Shown in pieces: positions 41,728-50,605 of a DNA stretch of 64,000 nucleotides (the first letter of the stretch is position 1; each line of letters starts with the position of its first letter). A model generated the notes under the pieces. The model was given only the letters and a program-made list of their open reading frames with translations. It made no database searches and was not told where the DNA came from. Source of the stretch: Symsagittifera roscoffensis (Eukaryota; Xenacoelomorpha; Acoela; Convolutidae); contig NC_087066.1 of NCBI RefSeq assembly GCF_963678635.1, positions 50,027,581-50,091,580 on the forward strand. The letters run 5' to 3'. The position numbers and the translations under genes are program-made.

Positions 41728-42696
41728 TTATTTACTCAAAATAATCGCACGTTTTTTGACAATACTGGTTTTTGGAGTGATTAAGTATTTGTATGCTGTC
41801 TCGAATTGTTCAACAATGGCAATTTTAACGGGTACGTTTCCATTGACTTTATTGAGCAAACATTCACAAATAAGTGTTATGATCTCGTGATTTGAAGTTT
41901 TTCTAATTAATTGTCTTAGTTGGTAAGGTGTCAGTTGCACCATATGCCGCAGAATAGTTACTTTTTTCTTTTTCTTTTGTGATTGGAGCAAATTCTGTTT
42001 AGATAAGGGTAAATAAAAAACTGTTGGCCCAGGTCGTGTGATATTTGAACAATATCTCAAACAATTTGATGTGCGGGGATCCAAGTTGATTAAAAGATGT
42101 CCAAAAGAGTCTATGGTAGCTAATTCATAACAGCTTCTCAAAAATTTTGATACATTCAATTGTCTTCCTAAAAGATCTAGATGCTGAACGTCACGAGGCG
42201 ATTTGAACAGAAGGATGTGTGAAGTGTTCAAATCAATCGTACGCGACCATCAATTTTGTTGAAGCACGTTATGCTTAAGATATATTACATCTACCCTTCT
42301 ATGTCTACCCGCTGTCGCTAATCTAACAAACTGCTTGTCATTATAGATATCTACACCTGAATCGTCGAAAACTAAAAGAACATTTTCTTAATTTCTTAAA
42401 GATTCGAATCCGTTGAATTCCATGAACTTCAGATTTACTTCGCGAGAAGACACTTATTCTGAGAATGCAGGTTATTTCTTTTTGTAAAGATATAGAACGG
42501 TTCCAAATTTAGGATAAAAAGTTTTTCCCATCAAAAGTTTGAAAATTAACTCAGTTTTCCCGGATCCTGGGGGTCCCACTATCGCCATGAAAACTCTTGT
42601 CGAAGTATCAATCACTTTATTCCTATCCTCGGATTCGGTAATATGTAACCAACCAAGCCGGATAAAATTGAAAACCAAACTGAACTTTCTTGGCAA
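41728..42696 (-). pseudogene. ATP: Polinton packaging ATPase (FtsK/HerA, poxvirus A32-like)
   Basis: A single 323-codon frame from ATG 42,696 with four nonsense codons (42,474, 42,456, 42,390, 42,252) and no frameshift. Walker A is VGPPGSGKT near residue 37; Walker B is LLVFDDSG after the third stop; RTIDLNTSHILLFKSPRD and a LGRQL motif follow, as in A32-like enzymes. The family pumps genome DNA into preformed capsids. Loss by point nonsense only, with all motifs intact, suggests recent inactivation. Confidence 0.85.
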
Positions 42697-42860
42697 CTTA
42701 ATTTAGTGACAGAAAGTTTGAGAGTGCAGAAAGTTAGCAAAATTAGAATTACTACCATTTGCGCAACAAAAATTATTTTTTTTCCACTGTTTGTCTCGTT
42801 ATAAACAATGTCTGTTACTAATGTTGCGTCAGGTTCATCTACAGCTGCTGTTTCTGACAT
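42612..42860 (-). CDS. Small membrane protein of the Polinton
   Basis: About 82 codons from an internal ATG at 42,860 (MSETAAVDEPDATL); the frame is open further upstream, but that part looks noncoding. A hydrophobic segment with VAQMVVILILLTFCTLKL is a likely transmembrane helix, followed by SSVWFSILSGLVGYILPNP at the end. The same ending is common in small proteins encoded beside the ATPase in Polintons. It overlaps the ATPase start by about 85 nt in another frame. No defect is visible. Confidence 0.6.
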   Translation of the reverse strand: MSETAAVDEPDATLVTDIVYNETNSGKKIIFVAQMVVILILLTFCTLKLSVTKLSCQESSVWFSILSGLVGYILPNPRIGIK

Positions 42861-43226
42861 TTGAGATCTGATTTTTTCTACAGACTGTGTTAGACTTTTT
42901 CTCAGTATAAAGGAAGCTTGTAAAAAAAAACAATAAATTGAATTAGTATTATGAACAGTACAAAAAATTATAACGTGTGAAGTGTCTATCATTTATGTGA
43001 TGCACTTCTAGAAAAAAGTTTAACGAGATATTTGCAGTTTTTCATAGAACATTATTTTCTTCACTGTCTCTTCTTTCACTATCCTCTTAATCTCATCTGG
43101 CAATTCACTGCTGTTTAGATCAATCTGAACTCCTGGCTAACGTTTGGGTACTAAGACTCGGAAAGGTCGGGAAGATATACTCCTCGCTTGCTGATTAACC
43201 TTTCTGATAAACTTGAACCTCTGTAA

Positions 43227-43931
43227 CTAAACAAATTGATTAATAACTGGAAAAAATCTCTTTAATGTAGACAACTCTTCTTGAGAAACTATTGTTTGCT
43301 CCTTCCTCTGAACAATTTGGCCGCTGCAATGAATACGCTCTATTCTTGTTAATGAAATTTTAATATCACCCTCTGGAGTCATCGACGCACAAAGCATGGT
43401 GATAGGTATGTCTCCACTTTCGTTGATCTCTCGCTGTTGTTCATTTTTCAACCAATCATAAAAAACCTTGCTTTTTTTCGAGGCACAATGATTCCTGGAG
43501 TTATAATGAGGTATATGTCTATTGCACTTTAGATAATTTTTGAAAAATAGTTTTTCAACCCAAGGACAGCCCAAATCATTAAGGTTTTCAACCTTTCGGT
43601 CCAAGTACTTTGCCAAAAATTCTGTCTTTTCTTTTCCTTTAGCGTAAAAAACGGCACCGGGATTTCTCAATACAAAACTCTGAAGTTTTTGATTCAAGTT
43701 TATGTAAAAATAATTACCGTTTTCCCAACAATGGAGACCGTGTAAATAATTTGTTAACCAGTTGTAAGCTTTTTGTTCGAGCTTTGGTAGTATATTGAAA
43801 TTAACTGGAGGTGAGAAAATGTGTCGGTCGCTGTAGTCTGAAGATGTTAATGCTAATTCTTTAACCACGAAGGCGTTTTTCTTGTAACGAAAGCCTTCCA
43901 CGTCAAGCACAACTGATCTCTCGCTTAGCAT
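43227..43931 (-). CDS. Polinton-associated protein, possible exonuclease-like fold
   Basis: 234 unbroken codons. It begins VVLDVEGFRYKKNAFVVKELAL; an acidic DxEG motif on the first strand is the pattern of DEDD-type nucleases. Later come NWLTNYLHGLHCWENG, VFYAKGKEKTEFL and LGCPWVEKLF, a conserved order in uncharacterised proteins of invertebrate elements. A His/Cys-rich CNRHIPHYNSRNHCASKK segment follows. Catalytic acids beyond the first pair cannot be assigned with confidence. It is the longest intact frame in this Polinton. Confidence 0.5.
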   Translation of the reverse strand: MLSERSVVLDVEGFRYKKNAFVVKELALTSSDYSDRHIFSPPVNFNILPKLEQKAYNWLTNYLHGLHCWENGNYFYINLNQKLQSFVLRNPGAVFYAKGKEKTEFLAKYLDRKVENLNDLGCPWVEKLFFKNYLKCNRHIPHYNSRNHCASKKSKVFYDWLKNEQQREINESGDIPITMLCASMTPEGDIKISLTRIERIHCSGQIVQRKEQTIVSQEELSTLKRFFPVINQFV

Positions 43932-44041
43932 TCTTGTAAATGAGAAAATTCTGGTTTTTTCAACTTAATGAAAAAGCAGAACGCTTTTCCACTCAAATGT
44001 CCCAATAAGCTGTTGTTACAGTTCCAGGGCAACATGTAATA

Positions 44042-44359
44042 TCACATGGGACCCTGTTGATAAAACTCGTGTATAAATCCGACCGCATTGTGCAAAATAG
44101 CGTGCAATTGTAAAATTTTGGAATTTATGAAGTATTTGTCCAAGGAAGAGATATCAATACCAATCAAGCCACCATAAGGTCTCAACTTATTTAAAATGTC
44201 GTAGTTAAAATTATCTGAACTATTAAAGAACAGAGAACACGCAGCTAGAAAATAGTTTCGTCGGCTATAAATATCAGGATAACTTTGTTTCAAAGACGTA
44301 TAAACTGCGTGAATTATTTTTAAATCAATAGGAGTTGCTCTGCTTTTTTGCAACTTCAT
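44042..44359 (-). CDS. Unrecognised Polinton-region frame, 105 codons
   Basis: The frame starts MKLQKSRATPIDLKI and is largely alpha-helical in pattern (YTSLKQSYPDIYSRRNYF, FFNSSDNFNYDILNKL). No motif is recognised. Its position upstream of the exonuclease-like gene and its matching strand suggest it belongs to the Polinton. It might also be a fragment of a larger lost gene. Confidence 0.35.
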   Translation of the reverse strand: MKLQKSRATPIDLKIIHAVYTSLKQSYPDIYSRRNYFLAACSLFFNSSDNFNYDILNKLRPYGGLIGIDISSLDKYFINSKILQLHAILHNAVGFIHEFYQQGPM

Positions 44360-44469
44360 TGTTTATTTTCTTCAACACCTCTCAAACCTGCTGAATTTTG
44401 AGCCAGTGGAAAAAAAAGTGACCTTGCAGATACCAATTAGACTCATTAAGATAACGGTGGTAAAAAAAT

Positions 44470-44895
44470 TTAAAAAACCACCGGAAGTTTTTTGTATTTT
44501 GATAGCTTGTTGAAATATAGACGGATTTTTTCCACCAAATCTTTATCAACCCATATTGAGTTAAAATCAAACGAATAGTCGAATACGTTTTCACTATCAG
44601 CAATATTCAAATCGCTCCAAGTACCATACTTTTGTTTTGTAGAAAGGCACCGAAAGATTTGTTGAGGCTCACTCAAATAAAATTGTTCTTTGAAAATTAA
44701 TTCGTACAATTTCTTTGAAACTTTCTTTGCCCATTCGATAAAAACGACGTAACGTTCATTACAGAACTTGAAAAATGTGTATTTTTCTGCGGTTGAAAAC
44801 ACTCTCAATTGTAAATGTTCATCATCGATATCTTCAGTACACCAAGTTCCCTCTAATTTAATTTTTCTTATTTCAATATTTGACAAATTTATCAT
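44470..44895 (-). CDS. Unrecognised Polinton-region frame, 141 codons
   Basis: The frame starts MINLSNIEIRKIKL. It is rich in aromatic residues and Lys/Glu, with no transmembrane segment. It has WCTEDIDDEHLQLRVF and YGTWSDLNIAD stretches but no known motif. It is the rightmost frame assignable to the Polinton; to its right the sequence becomes repeat-rich. Confidence 0.35.
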   Translation of the reverse strand: MINLSNIEIRKIKLEGTWCTEDIDDEHLQLRVFSTAEKYTFFKFCNERYVVFIEWAKKVSKKLYELIFKEQFYLSEPQQIFRCLSTKQKYGTWSDLNIADSENVFDYSFDFNSIWVDKDLVEKIRLYFNKLSKYKKLPVVF

Positions 44896-45140
44896 TTGGT
44901 ATATTTTGCCCAGAAACGACCGCCGCCTTTTGAGAGTAATTTCAATTTAGTGCTTTTTCACCATAAAAGATAGGTCAAGTTACAGAATTAATTTACTGCT
45001 GCCAATAGTTAAGCTACGCTGCCAAAATTGCCGGCGATTGCCGGCTTTTTATTACATACCATAAAAGTCAATTCCCCGTTCACTAACAAATTTCAACTAG
45101 GTCGAAAGTTCCATTTGCCCAAAACAAATTTAACATTTAA

Positions 45141-45221
45141 TATGATAAATATAATTAACCAATAATTAAGACCCCAAAAATGGGAAATAGAAAGAATTTT
45201 GTATCGTGTCCCTTGTTGCTA
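45141..45221. repeat. 81-nt direct repeat, copy 1 (copy 2 at 45,971-46,051)
   Basis: The segment starting TATGATAAATATAATTAACC and ending CCCTTGTTGCTA is present twice without a difference, 830 nt apart. Sequence outside the copies does not match. Copy 2 lies inside the leader of the BEL/Pao element and copy 1 outside it. The identity implies a very recent duplication or gene conversion, much younger than the decay of the surrounding elements. Confidence 0.9.
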
Positions 45222-45435
45222 AGCTAAGCTTAGCAGGATCCTAAGTAGGGGTTCTTCTGCTATTGGGTGGAAAATTTCTTTCGTTTACAAAATCCTAGGA
45301 TGAGGGTCCTCCAAAAAATTAAGGATCCTTTCCTAGGATTTTTCTTTAAGGAGGGCCACACCCCCCCCCCCCCCCCCCCCCCCCCCCCTCAGGAAGGACC
45401 CCCCCCCCCCCCCCTTAGGATCCGGGACACGATAC
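45201..45435. mobile_element. Small inverted-repeat (MITE-like) element with poly-C core
   Basis: The left end GTATCGTGTCCC (45,201-45,212) is the exact reverse complement of GGGACACGATAC (45,424-45,435). A second inner pair, GGATCCTAAG near 45,236 and CTTAGGATCC near 45,414-45,423, is also inverted. The 235 nt between contain repeated AGGATCC/CCTAGGAT words and two poly-C runs. There is no coding capacity and no clear target-site duplication. A non-autonomous DNA transposon is the simplest reading; a slipped hairpin is an alternative. Confidence 0.55.
45361..45414. repeat. Poly-C runs (28 and 16 C)
   Basis: 28 C followed by TCAGGAAGGA and a further 16 C. Such G/C homopolymers are rare in this AT-rich window and prone to slippage and to sequencing error. 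The complementary strand could form G-quadruplex-like structure. The exact length should not be trusted. Confidence 0.85.
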
Positions 45436-45664
45436 AGTATTACTTGTGTAAGAAAAATTGTTTAGGTGAAAAAGTCTAATTCCTGATTACAAAACCCTGG
45501 TTTCTTAAGTGTGTTCATGCTTACACTCTAATAACACACCTTTGTGGCATGTAAAGCAACTATGAAAATAAAGCTTTGACTTGTAATGAGGTTGAGGAGT
45601 TGAATGGATAAGAGCCAAAGTAGTAGTAGTTTGCACACTAGCAATGTTGGGGCGAACAGGGTCA

Positions 45665-45838
45665 GGATATTCAGATGTGAATAATCTTTCACATGAATTA
45701 CTGAAAATTGCGGTAAATTCCATTCGTAACTAATCAGTTATTGGTGTGAAAAGATACACTTTTTGGATAATATAACAAATGACTTCTGACAAGTTAACAA
45801 AGTTAATTTAAGACATATGAGCAAAGAGTCTTGAATGT
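45665..45838 (+). repeat. BEL/Pao 5' LTR (at least its 3' part)
   Basis: About 170 nt from AGGATATTCA through TGTGAATAATCTTTCAC to GAGTCTTGAAT match 52,505-52,678 with roughly one difference in ten. Similarity stops just before TGGCGACC (45,839-45,846), a typical primer-binding site. The pair flanks the BEL/Pao coding remnants in the correct orientation. Whether the LTR starts at the TG near 45,676 or earlier is unclear, since the upstream AGGATATTCA is also shared. Confidence 0.72.
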
Positions 45839-45846
45839 TGGCGACC
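45839..45846 (+). promoter_or_regulatory. Primer-binding site of the BEL/Pao element
   Basis: TGGCGACC directly follows the 3' end of the left LTR copy. It is complementary to a tRNA 3' end GGTCGCCA; TGGCGACC-type sites matching tRNA-Arg are common in BEL/Pao and some Gypsy elements. The match is only 8 nt (9 with the following A), which fits the age of the copy. Confidence 0.6.
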
Positions 45847-45881
45847 AATTTTTTTTCGAAGGTGATAATAATTCTGCACCC

Positions 45882-46200
45882 CCAAGAAGCAAAAAGGTCC
45901 CCATCAGCAAAAAAAGTCACAACTAGCAGAATGTTCCCAACTAGTACAACTAGTAGAAAAGTTCCCACCATATGATAAATATAATTAACCAATAATTAAG
46001 ACCCCAAAAATGGGAAATAGAAAGAATTTTGTATCGTGTCCCTTGTTGCTATCCGTTTGTTTCGCTACGGATACGTCTCAACCAGCAGATTCATCAAAAG
46101 CCGAAGCGTCCCCGACAGCAGAAATCTCCCAACTAGCAGAGGGTCCCCCACCAGCGGAACGTCCTACAAAACCGAACGGTCCCCATCTGCGGAGGAAAAT
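45882..46200 (+). repeat. Degenerate ~18-nt minisatellite in two patches
   Basis: Units of the type GTCCCCNACAGCAGAAA recur about five times in 46,105-46,195 and, more degenerate, four times in 45,882-45,970; copy 2 of the 81-nt repeat lies between. The 18 nt period keeps frame, so the right patch reads as a hexapeptide repeat (xSPTAE-like) in a 95-codon plus-strand frame (46,010-46,297). Whether it is translated is unknown. Confidence 0.6.
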
Positions 46201-46772
46201 CCAGGCAAGGCCAGATAATAAGTTAAAACTTTTATTTTTAATTCGCAATTCCAATTCAAATCCAAAACAAATATATAGTGCTAATTCAAAATTATAGTTT
46301 TCATTGTAACTTGCTTTACTAATTGATAATCCTCGGGGTGCAAAGGTAGATTTTTTCCGGCTAATGAAAAAAATCACTGATAGCCAAAACCTAAAATCAC
46401 TAATAGCCAAAGTTTCCTTAACCAAAAAAAAGTAAAAAAAAACTTTAACCAGTGAGGTCTAAGAAGTATTCTCATCTTATTCAAAAGGTTAACTTATATT
46501 CTCAGCTAAGTTTCGCCGCTAAAAATTATCAAGAGTACTTGATACTTAATAGTCGAAGTACGTGATACTTCATAATTTCTTAAAAGCTTATCAAAGCCCT
46601 ATACGAAAAACGCACGCTCGTAGTGCCAACAGGAACGTTCGTATCTCTTGTCCGTTCAAAAAAAAGACCGTTATAAAAAAAACATTTGATACCTTAACTT
46701 ACTTTCATCCATTTCATAACTACTCAATCAACATTATTATACCATTCCTATAGCCTTTTCACAACTTCAACG
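46052..46772 (+). other. Leader of the BEL/Pao element
   Basis: Between the repeats and the gag ATG: AT-rich, with A runs near 46,430 and 46,670. No gene can be supported apart from the minisatellite-coded frame described above. The direct repeat at 45,971-46,051 just upstream is probably a later addition. Confidence 0.4.
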
Positions 46773-48560
46773 ATGGCTCCAAAAATCTCACAACAAGCGC
46801 TCAAAAACAAATGGACGTTTCGCTACACTTCTCTAGAGAGCCTTGAACGACAACTTAGCAGCGAAATTGCACAATCAACGGAGTAAGAGGATGTTAAAAT
46901 AACGGCCAAACAGCTTTTGAATTCCCTGCAAGGCTTGGAAGAACTGGCAGATGATATAGCATCGTGCCCTCTAGCAGACATGCAAAACCTCGTTAATGGT
47001 GCTTCTTCCCTAAGAAAACGCAAAGGTTCGCTAATGAAACAAATGCGACGGTAAGAAAAACATTACAACGGGATACAGATAGATGACTCCTCCAGTCACT
47101 CTACTCTTCAACTATCTTCACATACCATTCCAGCCAGCAGTAGTATTGCCGTGCGGACTTTTCCACTACAACTTATAACAACACGTACCACGTTTCTACT
47201 GCAGCCATTAGTTTTGATACTACCACGACAAAGGTACCATCTCAACCATTTGTGTTTCGCCAGCCAATCCGCTACGACTACACTACTCAAGGAATATACA
47301 CTACGACAGCGAACTCGAGATCGATGCAACAGTTTCAATGGCCATCACATCGACGACAGTGTGCCGATATCTCCGATCAACCCGCCTCCTATGAGAACCC
47401 AGAGTTCTCTAGAAATGATCAATATCCACTGAATCCATCACTACAACAACCGCAGACAGGTGCTAATGGTCTCAATATGCACTCTACGGATCGACCGTGC
47501 TCAAGAATTAGGACTCCAGTCAATCACGATCTACATTGTACTGATCAGAGCACGAGCAACAACGCTTTTCCTTGAGCTCTCAAAGGTTTCAAGATTCCTG
47601 ATATTAAGCTCCCAGTGTTCGATGGTAATCCGTTAGAATGGAATAATTGGTTTGAGCTGTTCCAAACTGCTATAGGAAACAATCCCAAGTTAACTGATGT
47701 GGAAAAAATAACTTACCTCCAGTCCCTGTGTGTCTGTAAAGCCAAAAACGTTGAGGAGAGCTACGGCACGAATTCTTCACAGTATATTCAAGCAATTGAG
47801 GAGCTATTCGCAGATGTGACAATCCTAAATTTGTTGTTGCAGGGTTTACTAGGGAGCTGGAAAACTTTGAGCGACTACATGTTATTGTGCCTCAAACGTT
47901 CGTTAGGTTCGCCGCTTTTCTACGTAAGCTGGTGCACAATTTTGAACTAAAAAATTACACGTCCGACTTGAACTCGAGTAACTTTACTCGAGTTGCTCGC
48001 TCTAAACTCCCCCCAGCAGTCTTGTTCAAATGGGAAGAATACTGCGTAAATAATGGGATGGACTATGCTACACTCAAAGACCTCACGGACTGGCTTAACA
48101 ACTACTCTAGAGCCTGCGAGAACTTAGACATTTTACCCGCAGCACGACGCACTTTTATGAGAAACAAAGATTGGAAAAACAACCAACAACTAAAATCTTT
48201 CGTAACCATGCGTAAAAGCCAGCATACCGAAAAAAAGAGTAACTTCAAGAATGAACCAAGTAAACCGAAATGGTTATGTCCGCTGGACAACGAAGACCAC
48301 TAAATTGGACACTGCCCAGCTTTTGTAAAGCTAGCTATGCAACAAAAAACTCAATTAGTCAAGGATAATCAGTTGTGCTTCAACTGCCTGGATAACCATA
48401 GGTCAACTGATTGTACTTCTGCAAGACGTTGTATCAAAGACAACTGCGGGTGAAAATACCACTCCAACTTACACAGGAATCAGGATAAAAGTGCGCAGCG
48501 GCATACTCGGAAATCCAACAATATCAATTTGGAAAACCAAATGAACGCAAAATCTGGTTT
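46773..48560 (+). pseudogene. gag: BEL/Pao gag with zinc knuckle
   Basis: The frame starts MAPKISQQALKNKW at 46,773, with stops at 46,884 and 47,052, then shifts. The conserved capsid-like core starts at VFDGNPLEWNNWFELFQ (47,615) and includes AIGNNPKLTDVEKITYLQSL. A deletion with frameshift near 47,830-47,890 follows, then TFVRFAAFLRKL and KLPPAVLFKWEEYC to about 48,301. After a stop comes a CX2CX3HX4C knuckle (CFNC-H-C near 48,378). The GNPLEW and FLRKL stretches are diagnostic of BEL/Pao. The copy is inactive. Confidence 0.82.
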
Positions 48561-49237
48561 AAAAAAACCGACTCCAGTTTATGCCCATAATTTTGTACAT
48601 CAACAACAAAGCGGTTCCTTGCTATACAATTCTTGACAATTGCAGTAATTGTTCTTATGTCCTGAAAAGCACAGCTGATACCTTACAGTGTAAGCCCAGT
48701 CGAACAGTTGAATTAAGCATTCGTGGTGTTTTCAGTGAGGACACTGTTTCGTCAAATCTGGTTCAACTACACATTTGACCTTTCAACTCTAATTCTGCTG
48801 CATTTACCCTACAATCATTCTACTCGGTGGAAACCCTCTTGATAGATTTCGCGAAATTAAACATAGGATGTTCCCGGTTTGACAATTTACGACACGTTGC
48901 GTTTCCTAATCTCGTCGACAATTCAGTACACATTCTACTTGGCGTCGATGCCTTCTGGCATATCGCAAAGAAGGAAATTTTGGAGGGCCCTGCCGGCAGT
49001 GCCTATGGAGTGCGTAACTTGTTGGGATGGACGATTCCCCTTCTGCTTCATCAAAAGTCTGTAGATGAGCAGTGCAACTACCATCTAACCGATTCCATAG
49101 ATATAAAACAACACGAGGATACTTCCTTAAATGAAACTGTTGAAAAGTTTTGGGAAATCGAAGAATCTGGAACAATTTCAATTGTAACTAAAGGATTATT
49201 TTCAAGCAAACATACTAAGCAATTAGAGTTTATGTAA
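48561..49237 (+). pseudogene. BEL/Pao protease region
   Basis: A frame at 48,581-48,778 reads CYTILDNCSNCSYV, where functional elements have Asp-Thr/Ser-Gly; Gly is replaced by Asn-Cys, so catalysis is lost. A second frame (48,827-49,237) carries VHILLGVDAFWHI and LEGPAGSAYGVRNLLGWTI, the usual end of the BEL protease, and a following connector. A stop at 48,776 separates them. Confidence 0.7.
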
Positions 49238-50605
49238 AAAAGCATTCAACATGACGGAACCCGCTACCGAATCAATTTGCTTTGGAAGAAAAACATAACG
49301 ATGCCAAACAACTACATTGTTGCTAAAGCCCAGCCTGAATCTCTACAAATAATACAAAAGGACAAACCAACAATGCAACTTTACGATCAGTCTTTATCAA
49401 CTGATATTGATAAAGGTTACGTAATACCCGTAACTTTCCTACATCCGCCACCGCCACGAATATGGTACTTACCGCACCATCCAGTTATAAATCCCCAGAA
49501 GCCTGGCAAAGTTCGACGTGCAACAAATGCTGCATCGAAATTCAGAGCATTTATCTCAATTCCTGTTAAGAGACGGGACCGGATCTACTGAATAATAAGT
49601 TTGGTTTGTTAATGAGAATTAGAGAAAAACCAGTAGCTGTTTCTGTTGATATAGAAGGCATGTTTATGCAGATAGGCATAAAAGAAGTCAATCAAAATGT
49701 ACTACGATTCTTGTGGCCGACTAACCAAGGAGTTAAGCAGTATCAGTATACGCTTCTAGTCTTCGGAGCTAAATGCTCGCCCGCAATAGCCCTCTTTACA
49801 CTACATCAAACAGCCGTCGCCTTCTGCAACAAAGAACCCAACATACAGCATTTACATGGATGAATTCGTTCATTACTATGACAATCAACTGAAAGCCAAA
49901 GAATCAACTAAAGCTTTGAAGATGGCACTCCAAAAGGGAGGTTTCAATTTAACCAAGTTCATATCGAATACTACGGAAGTCCTTGATTTCCTCAACGAAC
50001 CCAAAACTGAAAACAAGCATCCTGCTCATCGGGTTTTGGGATCAAAGTGGGACACTATGAATGACACGCTCATCATTCAGCCCGTACCGAAAAGCAATTT
50101 AATTGCTAAAGAAGTGTCTCTACGTAAGATTCTGTCTAATATAGCCAGAATTTTTGATCCACCTGGATTGATAGCACCATTTGTCATTACTCTCAAAATA
50201 CTGCTTCAAAAACGTTGGCGATCTGGTATAAGTTGCGATCAAGAAGTTCCCCAGGAATATATCCCAATTATCGAAAACATGACTCGACAGTATGAACAAG
50301 ATAATATTGTGAAAATACCGAGGTTCATAGGCCAAATCGACAGACATAGCGATATACAATTACATGTTTTCACCGATGCCTCTCAGTGCGCCATGGCAGC
50401 TTGCATATACATCCGCATTTTGAACCAAGGCCATAAACAGTCATCATTTATGATCGGAAAAACCAAGGTCGCACCACTTAACCAAGAAAGCATACCCAAG
50501 CTGGAATTGCAAGCTGCATTAATTGGTGCTCGTCTTTCAAATTTACAACCCATGAACCTCGACTACATTTCAACGCCATTCATTTCTTCATTTCTGGACG
50601 GATAG
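49238..50605 (+). pseudogene. BEL/Pao reverse transcriptase and RNase H
   Basis: Pieces at 49,277-49,591, 49,606-49,863 and 49,856-50,605. RT stretches include YLPHHPVINPQKPGKVRR, AVSVDIEGMFMQI (catalytic Asp in VDIEGMF), and the active-site box, which reads YMDE instead of YMDD just after a frameshift near 49,855. RNase H begins HVFTDASQCAMAACIYI near 50,366. Two frameshifts or stops and the YMDE change mean no activity. The order and spacing match BEL/Pao. Confidence 0.82.

Larger units (their letters stand above)
36969..44895 (-). mobile_element. Degenerate Polinton/Maverick element
   Basis: A run of minus-strand genes typical of Polintons, the virus-like DNA transposons of eukaryotes. 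In transcription order: three unassigned frames, small membrane protein, packaging ATPase, basic coiled-coil frame, integrase, penton-like minor capsid protein, small core-like protein, major capsid protein, adenain-like protease. Gaps are very short (6 nt between integrase and penton gene, 2 nt between capsid gene and protease), as in compact viral genomes. No protein-primed DNA polymerase B is visible and no terminal inverted repeats could be paired, so the copy is partial. At least five genes carry stops or frameshifts. Confidence 0.88.

Noticed and set aside
42472-42474. Reassigned stop codons, considered because the ATPase and penton genes have only in-frame stops
   Set aside because: All three stop codons occur in these genes, and the large Gypsy element has long frames ending normally; nonsense decay is simpler.
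44042-44895. Polinton DNA polymerase B in the rightmost frames
   Set aside because: No exonuclease or polymerase motifs (such as DxDS-like or the palm-domain DTD) are visible in either frame.
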